This document shows, piece after piece, positions 38,008 to 50,400 of a stretch of 64,000 nucleotides of DNA (position 1 is its first letter; the number at the start of each line of letters is the position of its first letter). This DNA comes from Campylorhamphus procurvoides (taxonomy: Eukaryota > Chordata > Aves > Passeriformes > Dendrocolaptidae): assembly GCA_013396655.1 (NCBI GenBank), contig WBMV01005969.1, positions 653,534 to 717,533 on the forward strand, written 5' to 3'. The translations under genes were made by a program, and so were the position numbers. Below the pieces are notes generated by a model. It was not told the origin of the DNA. It did not search any database and saw nothing but the letters and a program-made list of their open reading frames with translations.

Positions 38008-41000
38008 TTCCCAGGTGCAGACTCTTCCTGTCCCTCTAGCTGGCACTCTGTCACAGAACAGGGGAGGATGAGGCATTCCGTGGGCTGATGGAGAATGTGG
38101 TCCTCTCCCCTCCAGGAAGAACTTTCTCATCCTGTTTGCAGTGTGCTGTGATGCTCTCTCCTAACCAAGTTTCTAAATTAGGCTACTTCTTCAGCAAGTT
38201 TTTTCCTCCTGGAAAACTGCAGGATTCTCCTAGTCAAAGACCCAAAGGCAGAGATGTATCAGTCTATAATGGCTGGGAGAAACAATTGTCCTAATTAGGA
38301 TCAGTTCCTCTGTTTCAACACCTCCTGAAAGTGCAAACTGAAAACCAGCATTTACCAGAGGCATCTGGGCATCACTTACTGTCTCCTCATGTTCCCAAGA
38401 GGTGACAATTTGCTCATCTTCCCAACCCTTTTGTGAATTTAACACCCACAATGTAAGCTTCTCATATGTAAAGTGCTGAAACAAACTGCTTCATCAAGTC
38501 CATCTTTTATTTTTCTTTAATTTTCTCCTCACCACTACCAAACTTCAAATCTGAAAAGGCTTTTAGCTGTTTTAAAACTGCATGTCTAGTGGCTAAATAT
38601 TTTGCTGAAAAAGTCCCTTGCAATCTCTCTGTAACTGTGAAAGAGTGACTTCCTTGGATGTTAGTGTTGTATTTGCTCTTGGTCAATGCAATTGTCTGGT
38701 ATTCTTCATCTCATCACCCATCTGCCATGTTTTCTTTGCCTTCTGCCTTCCTCATCTCTACAGATTGTGCTCTTTGCTTTTCTTCATTAAAAGAGGCCAG
38801 GATACAACAGGTAAATGGTGGAAATTATTTGTGCATAGGCAATATAATCATACAAGTATTTGTCAACAAACATATTGTTTCAAAAAGGCATTTTTCAAAG
38901 TGATTCCTCAGTGATCTTTACTCTCCCACCTCACCCCAGCTGCTGTAAGGGATTTCATTCCTTGTCAACATCCGAAATATGCATGTCACGAGGAGGAATT
39001 TGAAGAAGGAGATGTGAAGCATCTTTCTGGCTTGATTCAAGGAACGTGTGCAAAGGGATCAGTGAGAGAAATTTGCCTGAAGCTTTACAGATTCACCAGC
39101 AAAAAAGAGAAAAATATGCATTCAAGATTGGGAAAACTGGAGCGGGAGAGCCAGGAATTATGTGACAAGAAACATGATAGATGTAACTATTATGGTAATG
39201 CTGCTTTGGTCTGCTACAAGAAAATTTAAAGATGTACATATTTTTATAACCCATTTGCTTTACTCAACTTTTTCAGATGTGCCTTGACGTAGGGCAGGAT
39301 GTTCTGAATAGTGATACTGAGAAATTCTGTTTGCCTGCAGCTTTCCAAAGCTGCTTGTAGATAATTTCTTAATCCATTACCAGGATGGATATTTGACACT
39401 TCCACTTGCATTAATTAAGCAGATGTAGGAATAGACGGGTCATTTTTCACCAGCCCTTCAAGACTTTTTGAAGAATCTGAACAGTTTGGGATTTTTTTCC
39501 TCAGGATATAAAATGAAATGAATGCTGCATAATTATTTGCATATTTAGCTATTTGTCCATTTAAAAGCATTTACTCCCAACTTTTTTCTTCTGATTTGTG
39601 CTGATCATAACATCAGTGGGTAAGAAAACTTGCCATTTTGAAGGGAGGAAGTCCCTACTAAAAGCAAATACTCTTTTAATTGTGAAATTATTATTAATAT
39701 CCTTTAAATTTTCTAATACTTTGCAAATACTTTATCAAAATTATTTTCTGACATCATGACAGAAACTCTGCATATTCTGAAAATGGTTTCTTTTTTTAGA
39801 AATTAAGTCTTCCTTTCTCACACATTCTGAAAATAAATTTATTGTATTGAGAAGTATTTTCCAGACTGTACAATGCAAATGATTGTGACACATCGGTGCT
39901 ATAGTCCCCAAATCATGGCAGTGTAGTGTAGATCTGATGCTCATGTTAATATGGATTTGAATACAAATATATTTAAGTTATTAGGGTTAATTTATATTGA
40001 GATGCACAGGACTTCTCGGACAATGCCTCTGTTTATAGTGCTGCTTACTTCAGGAGGACTTCAGGAGGTACAAGGCTTTCTGTACACCCTTCTTTCACTT
40101 GCTCCCAAAGAAAACCTTTGTCTTGAAAAATATACCCCACCTGTTTTTTTCAGTTTCCTTTGCTATTTAAAAAACTGTTTATCAAATTGTGCTGCAAAAT
40201 TCTCTTGTATATGCATATAAATCTGGAGCATGACATGTTCCCCAAATGCAATACTGGCTCTGCCCTGAGGAAGTGTAAGGTATCTAAGCTCACAACGAAC
40301 CATGAAGAAAACAAACCTAGTCTACTTGTTGAACTTTCTTAGTAGTTCAATTTGAGAACATGTTCATGTTATGATAACTGGAACAGAATTTCCTGCAGGT
40401 TTCTGCTGCAAACATCATAATCTCTTTTTCTGTGCTCTAAAAGATTTTTTTGATCTTTTTTTTCCCCCAGTGTAGATGCTTTTAAAGAAAGGAAAATCCC
40501 CCTGAATTTAGGAGTCACAAACTCTCATATGGCAATATGTACTAAGGAGGCTACTTTTACTAGGTCCAGCCAGATTCTCAGATTCACACTATGGGGTATG
40601 TGCAAATTTTGATCCTTTCCAGCTCGACAATGTTTTTTAGGTAGGTCCCTTGCTCCTATATGTCATTTACTAACATGGGACAGTATACTCAGATTTTTTT
40701 CTGGCACTTGGCCCTTTGCAGTATTTTTCCAGGACTTGCCCCGGATTAATGAACAGATTTCCAAGTCTGAAGACCTCAGAGTATCTGTTTGAAGAAACCC
40801 CTAATTATTACTTTTCCCTATTTTTTTTTTCTTAACAGGAAGGATTTGTAAACAAATTCAGTAAACTCAGTTACTCATCTTTGCCTCATGTTTTTGGACA
40901 ATTTTCCATATAAGAGTAGGTGAAAAACAGGAGAACATTTTGAAATTTGGTCATTTTACCCTTTGTGAAGATGAGGGGTCCTCTCCAGGGCCTTGGCAGG

Positions 41001-41099
41001 GCCTGGGAGAGTTCCTTTTACATGGAAACATGGTAGGATATGTTGACCAATCATTTATAATAATATTATAGCATGTGCTCTGTGCCTTTCAGTCTCATT
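38008..41099. other. Unique sequence, no gene seen
   Basis: No identifiable gene. A 98-codon frame (38,618-38,914, +) and a charged 71-codon frame (39,014-39,229, +, Lys/Glu-rich) are present, the second noted in findings. Downstream sequence is AT-rich and featureless. Confidence 0.5.
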
Positions 41100-41765
41100 C
41101 TATTTTGTTACTAGTGGACAGTTTATTGGATGGGATTGAAGAGGCAGATGCAGGCGGACAGTTTGGTTCACACTATTTAGGAACTCATTTTGGCTTTTAA
41201 CAGCTGGCCTGCATTTGGGGGACCTCACAGCTGCACTGATGTAAACAAAGCCCTTGGAGGTTTCTGGCTGGAGGAAGGACAGCCTCCCCCACAGCTGCAA
41301 GACCGCAGGACAATACGCACCCTGCCCAATGTAGGAAGCAGCAGCTTCATTTTCTCTGTATACCAGATGGGTCTATTGGCTGGGCATGAGACTTCGAGAC
41401 CCTGATCCAGCTTCCTTTTTGCTCCCTCCCTTGCTGTGACTGCATGTCAGTGGAGCAAGAGGAGCAAACTTGTGGGGGTAAATCTGCATTGCTTTGGGAG
41501 CCAGCTTTGCCCAGCAGGCACGTGCAATGCTGAAGCGAGCCCTGGGAGCTTGTGGGATGAGAAGGCTGTGCTCCAGGCAACTGCCTCCTGCTCTTCAGCG
41601 ACTCTGCAAAGGGAATTTTTTATGTCTTCTTCCCTGCTCCCTGCATGCTCATGCAATGGCCAGAGACAAACAATCTGGCCATTATTGTATTACCCAATAC
41701 AGCAAAAAAACACCACAGCTAATCTTGTTTTGTGTCAAGGGAAAATAAAGTTGTTTTTGCTTTTT
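41100..41765. other. GC-richer block ending in a poly-A-signal-like site
   Basis: About 600 bp with higher GC than its surroundings and overlapping open frames on both strands (110 codons at 41,436-41,768 +; 77 codons at 41,347-41,580 -). It ends with an AATAAA hexamer at about 41,744-41,749, followed by a T/GT-rich stretch. That arrangement is compatible with a plus-strand transcript 3' end, for example of a noncoding RNA, but also arises by chance. No protein domain was recognised. Confidence 0.3.
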
Positions 41766-43781
41766 TAAAACCCAAATGAAATCATGGTACTTTATGGATA
41801 TTTGTGTCATCCTAGGAGAATGATTCTATTAAGACTAGAACAAAGGCTTCTTTTTGCTAATAACCTTTGAAATGAAATTTGTTTTCTCAAGAGTCCTTGT
41901 TTTAAATAAGAATCTTTCTCTTAACTCCAGGGAAGAAGAACTGGTATTGTTTTACGTAATTAATCAACAGAAATATGTATTACGGTAAATATGTGGCTAT
42001 GTTTCTCACAATGAACAATGACTAATGTTATTTACCTGGGAGATACACCCTTTAAAGTTAAACAACAGTTTGTCTTTAAAAGCTTAAGAAATGATTCTTA
42101 TTTAAAGTTAGAACTATTACCCTAAATGCACTATAGCTAAATAGCATAAATGTGCTGCATTCTACATAATCTTAGATAAAAATGGTAAATCATTTCTTTA
42201 AGATCAGTAAAGAAAATATTTCCTATATGCAGCAAATATTGTTGTAGATGAAATCAAAAATCACAGCAGAAACTTTGACATTTGTTTACTAAATTGATTA
42301 TAGCCACATAGATGTAAAGAATGCACAAGCTTCATAGGTTTTGGTCATCTCCCCTTGTGCTGTTGTCAGTGCAGATATTTGCAGTGGGAACAACAGCTCC
42401 TTACAGGACTTGGTACTACAGATTCCTTCCTGGAAAATTTGGCACAGGGTGGTTTAGAGGGAAGCTTGCAGATTTTTGGTTTAGTACTGGCAAGTGGGAG
42501 AGAAAGAGAAAACAAAGTATGTAGTAAGGGAAACAAAAGCACAGACAACTTACACATCCCTTGCCAGCTTTTAGGGGAATGAAAGCACTTGAGATTTTGC
42601 AGTGTCTTACCGGAATAATTAGAACTATATAATATTTGGAATACTCAAGCCCAAGAAAAACTTGGGAAGATTAAAAGAGTGATGCTAAATCCCCTGTCAA
42701 GGAAGGAAGAGCCTGGCCAGGCTTAGAGAGGATACACACAAGGGAAGATCCGTGGTCTGTGCTGGATGTGCTGCCTCACTGCTAACAAATGCATGCAGAT
42801 GTGAGAAATACAGCATGAATGAAAACTAAAGGAAGATCCATCTGGCGGAAAACATTTAAGGGAAAATAAAGTGGTGTACTTATTTGTTTTTTTCCAACTT
42901 CCTTAAAGTCTGGCGATGCCAGCTTCCCAGCTTCCACTTTTGTCAAACCGATTTTATCACCTGGAGCTGTACAGTGTCAGATAAGGACAGGGTATTGGCA
43001 TTTATAGGGGAAGTTGTTTCTAGTTTCCCACCTGTCTGATCCTGCTGTCAAGGGGTTAGTGATTGTTTAATGACAGGAACTCTCATTTTGAAAAGCAATA
43101 TGACAGGTGTGATGCCAGGCCAGTTTCTGATAGCTTTGTCATATGCTATGGGACTATTCATAAACTCTGTTCATGTCTTTATGCACTACACACTATGAAA
43201 CTGTATCTGCAGGCACGGACCAGGCTCTCATCAAGAAGACCCAGACGAAAATCTGTGATCTGAGTAAGAGAGAGCAAGTATCAAGATGCCCTACTACTAT
43301 TCTCATATCACTGTGGGGGCAAACACAAGAGATGACTCCACTCTCTGTTTCTTAACTTAGAAACATTCCCTGGACTGCAGTGTCAGTTTTTTCCAAATTC
43401 ATGTTTTCCAGTCAAGAAACTAGCCGGAAAATCCCCAGCCACTCTCACTCACAGTATCAAATCCTGTTTGCCAACATTTAACTGTGACTAGAAAATGTTA
43501 CTTTAGTCTTAGCAGTCTTAACAAGACTTAAGTGAGGTGACAGGGGAAATGATCTGATGCCAATTACCAGCTGTCATCTTGGTTTGCAGGGAAATGTTCC
43601 TTCTTTCTCTTGATGAGGGAAGCACACCTATGTTTGACCTACCAATATTCACTTTTGTATCACTAGGATACATTCACACTAACTGTCTTATCCTGTTTCA
43701 TGCCAAAACCCAACAGGACCACTGGAAATATGAGCCGTGCTTTTCTAGTTAACCATAGAGAGAGTTGACACCTTTTCCCAG
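41766..43781. other. Unique sequence, no gene seen
   Basis: AT-rich then mixed composition. Short frames only (at most 75 codons), with no repeat I can name. Confidence 0.55.
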
Positions 43782-44439
43782 TGTCCTAGGTTGGGCAGTA
43801 AGACATGAACAAATTCTTTAATGCCCCCACAGAAGACAGTAAACTTAGTTTCCCTCCGTTTCTACTCCATTGTGCTGCTGGATGCAAATCTTTTCCCATC
43901 AACTGCTCTGCATTGCCCTGAGAATATGTTTTGTTCTGCACAAAAGCATTGCCTGAGCAGTGGTTCACTCTGTCAGGGATCAGAACTAGGAGACATCTTT
44001 TTGCTCTTACTATTTGGCCCAATGTCTTCTCTGTGACACATGTTGAACATGTGCTGGGTGAGCATTTTCCCTTCTAAAATAAGTGACATTCCTGGTAATG
44101 CTGCATCAGCAGCATCTGACTGGCTGGGAGCAAGGAAGGAAACACTGAATGCATTTGAAAAATCACTGACAGCCAGGCACCTCAAGGACATGACATATAA
44201 AGTTTTCAGAAAATGCTTTAAGGGGCAGACATTCACTTAACCCCATCTGGAGCACGTAGCAAGCTCTTTGCCTTTGTTCATTCTTTTGGAGAATTCTAGT
44301 GACGACAGCACCGGATACTATTTTTATGAAGAATACCACGTGGTGAGCACCTGCGTGAGTAATGCTCTTAGTCCACAGCTCTTTTTAGTCTCAGTTTCCG
44401 TGCTGAGTTGCAGTTTTTCCCTTTAAAAGATGCAGGACA
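43782..44439 (+). mobile_element. Solo LTR of an avian endogenous retrovirus
   Basis: A 658-bp unit starting TGTCCTAGG and ending GCAGGACA. The outer six bases are exact inverted repeats (TGTCCT/AGGACA) with the TG...CA ends normal for retroviral LTRs. Internally it has a TATA box (44,196-44,201) about two thirds of the way along, followed by a plausible R/U5 portion. The general sequence (for example 'gactggctgggagcaagga', then 'aaacactgaatgc') resembles an avian ERV LTR family as I remember it. No internal retroviral sequence (gag, pol or env) lies beside it, so it is a solo LTR left by recombination. No convincing target-site duplication is visible: left flank CCCAG, right flank GGTAA. Open frames inside it are by-products. 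It could alternatively be part of a longer degraded insertion. Confidence 0.72.
44196..44201 (+). promoter_or_regulatory. TATA box of the LTR promoter
   Basis: TATAAA preceded by ACA and followed by GTTTTC, at the expected U3/R position of the LTR. It would have driven proviral transcription; present activity is unknown. Confidence 0.55.
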
Positions 44440-47400
44440 GGTAAAAATCTGCTAAAATATATCAAAAAATCTGAGTGCTGAGAGCAAATGGATTCTTGCA
44501 AAATGTCAGATGAAAATGACTCTGATGCTGACAATTCATTATGTTGTCCTCCTGTAACAGCAAAGACATGGGAAGGAACAGGGAAAAGCTGTGATAAGCA
44601 TAGAAAATATTCGTTGTTTGCTATGAGAGAGGTTAAAAAGTATTAACCAGTTATCAGGTACACAGAGAGTTTATTGTGCCAGGTGCACAGATTGATGGGT
44701 TATAAAATGATTTGAAAACTGAAGGTCATATGGATAGCATACTGCAAATTAGACTTTTAAGCAGATGGCATGGTTATTCACTTGTCCACCTGGCTGGAAG
44801 AGGGAATTTTCCAATGCTGTACAAAAATGTCAACAGATAAATAATAAAAACCAATTCAGTTAAGTTGGCCAAACTGTGCTAATTACCTACTTGTCATTTT
44901 CCACATTTCTAACCTTTTCATTTTTCACTTGTAACAGATTGTTTTTCTGTAACATAACCACCAGCCTAGTCACAGCCAATACAGGATGCTGAAAGCACAG
45001 GGGGGAAAATTCTGAGTGAAATTTCATGTCCAATTAATATGGTAACTACCTTTGAAATTTTTCCTCCAGGAGTGCAAAAGTAATTACAGTTAGAAGTAAA
45101 GGAAATTCAGATAGCCACTCTTGTACCTTGTCACTGACATAAGTGGCAGAGAGGGGGACACGGAAAAGTGAACAGGAAGAGGAAAATAAGCTCTGTGAGA
45201 AGGTCAGGATGCACAAGAGAGAGACAAAGTAATGAGATAGAAAATGTGACTCTAACTGCAAGCCCTCCCAAAACTCCCTGTGTAGGGACATGGTGTAGTT
45301 GCCTTAGCACAAGGGCAGCATCATACCAACTGTCTGGAAAGTGGAAATAAATGTAAGCTTGTTTTTGAAGAAGAGATAGGAAATTTCTGGCACCTGGTCC
45401 TCCCAATAAGCCACATGTAAGACCCATCACTTGTCCATGTCATGTATGACCATCTCTAGCTGAGAGAAAGCCCTCTTCCTTCCATCGTCAGTTCTTGAAA
45501 CAGAGATGGCTGTAACAGAGAGGGAGGGAGGTTTCATTAGCATCACTAAGCAGTGGCCCATACCCTTTCTGGGAAGTGATTCATTGGTATTAAAATTCAA
45601 TGGCAAAGAGCCACACTTGTACAGGAGAGATTCATAGTTTGATGGGAATAGTTTATATTCTCCTGTTGTTTGTTTGGGGTGAATAATTTTTTTTTTAATC
45701 GAAGAAAGGGCCCAAGAGGAAGTGAATGCTAAAGACAGACGGTGTCAGAGGACTATGCTGCCACCAAGAAACATATTACTGAAGCAAAAACAGAGCTTCT
45801 TTCTCTGCTTATTGAATAGTCTGAGTCAAATCCTGATAGTGGAAAGGTCAGAATAATTAGGCGGAAGCACTCAGTTTCCCATTCAGTGGTGAGAGAAGGG
45901 AACTTTAAGAGTGTTGCTTTGTGCTAAGAGAGGATGCATTGCTATGTGTTCCCGTTCAGCACAGTTCAAAATAAATCTCAGCTATATAAGTACATGCCAT
46001 GGCCTCAGAATATCTTTTCTTTGTTGAAAGCGTACGCAGCTATGTTAAAGATGAAAGCATTACCTAGAAATTGAGGGGTCCTGCTGCAGAAAGGACATGA
46101 CAGTCCATAGCAGCATGTTATAAAGCTGTTTTCCCCTTCTGCTCAAGGGAGAGGTATCATTGCAGGGTTTGTTTTTTTCCCCAGCTAACACAGTCTTACT
46201 TCAAGAAGTATTCTTAGAACAGCAAATGAGGTGGCAGTGGCTGTGTTTTGAGGACAAATGCTGACTTTCACCAGAAAGAAGAAAAAAAATCTGTATTTTA
46301 AGGATGGTGATGAGTCAGAACCTCAATATTTTCTGAATTTTTTTTGTAAGAAAAGTTTTAATGTAAAAATGCATTGACATTCATGAACTTAATTGATTAA
46401 CTGCTCACCAGCTAGTATAATGACCCTGTTTCTAGTCAGCAACCTGACTGAATGTGCAACAGTCCTACCTGCAGATAAAGGGATTCACATGATTCTGAGA
46501 TGTTCATTGTTAGCTCTCAGGATAAAGTTTGTCCTCTGCCTTCCCACCACTGTGGGATCTTAGAAGAAGAAGAAAAAAAAAATGTTTGATTGCCTGGGGC
46601 AGGCTAACAGTTCAGCTACTCCAGTGCCCAGTTTCCTAGAACAATGTCCTTGCATTTAATGTCCAATATTGAGTTGACTACCATGGCACAACACTGCAAG
46701 AGGAAATGGGAGAAAATTGCCACTTCTAGCATCAAACTACCTGCAGGCAAGCTAAATGGGGGAATGTATCAACAGTGGGAGCACCTCCTCTCAATTACAC
46801 ATCAAGGACACACCCATTGACCTTCTCACCTTTACTGACACACCCATGCTGAAAACCTGCATACTCTGACCTTCTCTAAGGCCTGTGGCTTTCATGGAGT
46901 GCCAGGGACTCCCTGAATGGTAAAGGCAAAATTATCTTGTTAGCCCTAGGGGACACTTGTGGGGTTGTTTGAGTTCAGAAGTGTGTGAGGAAACGTGGTC
47001 ATACATGGCTGCCCACCGCACACATAGCTCTTGCGCAGGTCCTTGCCCTAAAACTCTGCAGCTCAGCCCTGAACCCACAGGATCTGTGCCCATCAGGCAC
47101 CATAGAGATTTTCCTCAGTAAAAAACTGCTTTGAATGTGTTTTTTGAGCTTTGTGCTTATTTTTAAAAGGAATATCTGCCACCAAGTGGAAAATGTTATC
47201 ACTTCACCAATATTTATAGATTATTACCAGTAATAATCTTAGCATTAATCTTGCTTGTTCCTGTGAAAGAGTTCAAAACAACCAGACAAATAGAAAAATG
47301 TGGTGCTGAAACATGGCATCAGTCATCTTGCTGGTTCCTTTTCAGCACGAATTAGAGATGAGGCACAACCTGCTGTGTGCTTAAGCATGGAAGAATGACA

Positions 47401-50400
47401 GAGAGGCTGTGATGTGGAGACAGCCTTTTGTTCTTTTGCTCCATAACTGGGTCTCTTGACATCAAAGATAATTTTTCTGAAATACAGAAAAAGCAGAAAT
47501 TCACATTTGAATTTGAAACTCCTGAAGCGTTGGTTTCTAATTCTTGTGCCAAACATCATCTGTTGCTTTGACTTAAGCCCTTTTTTACTAACCTTAGCTA
47601 CAGCAAGAATTAATATGTTTAGTTGCAGACATCTTCAAAGCAATGCCCTGATGTATCAGTGGGTAGTGAGGACAACTGAGTGTCTTTTATTCCTTTCCCA
47701 TCCCTTATACTTTCTAGAAGAGCTTCAGCAGGGACCAATGCTCTGAGAAACTAAAGCAAAGTGAGTCCTCTGGCCTGTGGATGTGTTGTCGACTGTTTCT
47801 GGCTGCTGAATTAACCTCAAATGGCCAAATATCAGCTCTTACATTTCTAGCTCTACTCCAGGCTCTTAACATATTTCCAAACACAGCAAAGGTGACATAA
47901 GGGAAAGAAGCATGGCACAATGGCAAAGAAAGAATACAGCAGAAGGGAAAGAAAAACAAACGAAAAAAATAAAAACACCAATGTTATTTGGTTTTGAGTC
48001 TCCAAACAAGGCCAGTACTCTGTTGTGTTTGCTGGGATGCCCTAACTGAAAAACAGACCAGAGGTCGAGAAGATAGGCAGGGAAAAGTCTGGTGCTGGTG
48101 GACACCTGAGACATAAGGGCCACAGAACAAGAGGCCAAAAGAAGTCCATGTAAATGCTAATTGTGCCTGTACTGTGGAAGCAGTACATGAGTGGAGACAG
48201 TGGGCAGCTGTCGTCACCTTGACCAGATGAACATGACCAGCTCAAATCATCTCAGCCTACTGCATAGCTCCAAAATGAAGCTGAGGTTCTGAGCAGTCTG
48301 AGCCTAGGGCTTCCCCTAACAGGTTGGACAGGCTTTCTGGCAGGCTTTTTCCATGGGTGAGAAGTAGTTTTATTGAAGCCTCTGCACTTAAACAAATACA
48401 AGATGTTAAAAGAGGTGTTATTTGGTACTAGTGAGGCAGGAAGAGCAAGATGCAGTGACATTTTCTTTTGCCACTGGCTAGACCAGCAGCTCTGCAAAAT
48501 GACTTTCTTCCACTTGGGAAGTCAGGCAAAATGTGTAGGTACTTAATGACCTTTTAAAAATGTCTAGATAAGACACATTTTAATCAGCTGTGGGAGCTCT
48601 AAGATAGGTTAGAGGTCCCTGCCCATAGAAAAATGCCATAAAATGCAGAAAAATTAACTAGATAGTAGGGAATGTTTACAAGATGGCTTTCGCGTTAAGC
48701 AGCATAACTTTGTGTGTTTGCTTGCAGGCAATGCAGGTTGTGCTCTGATGGGCTCAAGGCTGTATATTAAGTCTTTTTGGGAAGGAGGGGATGTATTTTT
48801 AAAGTAAATGCTTTTATTAAGTATTGCTTTCTAATCTGATCATCTCTCCAGCATAGAAGGCAGTAAACCACTCTCTAGTTAGAGGCTGTATGGTGGTGCT
48901 GTTGACCCTGGTTTATTCAAACATTGCTGGCTTTCTCCAGGGAGCACGTTCACACTTGCCAACTTACATGAGTATGAAGCAACCTTTGATTCATGCTATA
49001 CACTCATTCTGGAGTAGCAGTGGTGGCCCTTAGCATGAATGTTTGGGCTTTTGAATGATAAATCCTGGACCAGGTGCCAACTGTGCAATAGAGGAGGAAG
49101 AAGAGAGGCATAATGACAATACTGGAAATACTTTATCTCGATTATAGAAAGAGAAAACCAACAACTACTAGGTATGTTCAATTCTGTAGTAATCAAAGTT
49201 GGGATGTAGGAAAAATTACATGCACTGTAAACAGTTATACATTTTATTCTGTGTATTTCCAAGTTGACATAATTTTATTTATTTATAATTGAACTATTGA
49301 AACTGCATGTCTTGGTGTTAGGTGCAAATGCGTAAAATTTTTTTATGTCTTTGCCTATGCAGTTACCAGAATTATTGGCACAAACACCTCATGGTGCTCC
49401 ATGTGAGCCACTTGTCTACTAGTGAAAACTCAGTCGACTTTGGGCTTTCATTAGTTTTGCAAAATTTTAGTCCATAATCTTAGTAGCTGTAGGAAAGATT
49501 CTAAGTAAATTTATACTTTTGTGTCTCAGCACATCACCTTAACAAACCCAGCTTCACAGCCTATGGAGCTTCTGGTCTTTAACACAAAACTCTTTCTTGA
49601 GCATTCCTTCCTCAAGGGAGCATGTAGTCTTCCACCTCTTCCCTACCTGCCTCTCCTCTGCTGGGTCCCAAAGAATGCCAGGCCAGCTTCAGTTTCTGTG
49701 CTAGCATCTCTTTTTCCTCTGCCAGGAGTCAGCTAAAACTGACCCTTGCCTTGCCTCTGTGAGCTCCGTGTCCATCCAATATTGGATTCCAAGTATGTCC
49801 ACCTGTGTGAAACACACTGTTTTCCAAACACCTTCCAAGTGTGCTGATCACAACAGTGGAAATGCTCTCAGTTTCTGCTCCTTGTGAAAGGAATGCAGTT
49901 TGGTGCCTGCCTTGGCTCCAGGCAGGGTCTGGTGGCCTGTGCAGAGCTGCTTTGCAGCCTGCTATGAGACTGTGCCCAGATGCTGTGATTCCTTGCCATG
50001 TCCCTTTATTTCTCTAGCACTTCTAGAGTCCCTCAGGGCTGCCCACACATGCAGCTTTAATTGCTTAGCTGCTTCCCTGCAGCCTGAGCACTCACTGTGG
50101 GACAGTTTTACTTTGGTTCATCCTTTTCCAGGATTGCCAGCCAAACTTAAATCAGAGTATTAAAATCATATTTCTTAGGATGAGAAAGGCTGGAACCAAA
50201 TTAAAAAGGAGAAAAATGCAGTTTTATTTAAACTCAGACAACAGGTTCTTTATTGCATTGTTTAGTTTATTCAGTCAAAGGATATGCCTGCTGCCAGATG
50301 TCAGCCCTGGGCTCCCTTGCTGCAGGCAACATCCTCAGACTGGAGGATGTAATCTTGGAGTTTTCAATGATACCCTTTTTTGGACAGTCTCACCTGAGGT

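Noticed and set aside
44042..44056. Short palindrome ACATGT...ACATGT inside the LTR
   Set aside because: Six-base arms are expected by chance and add nothing to the LTR call.
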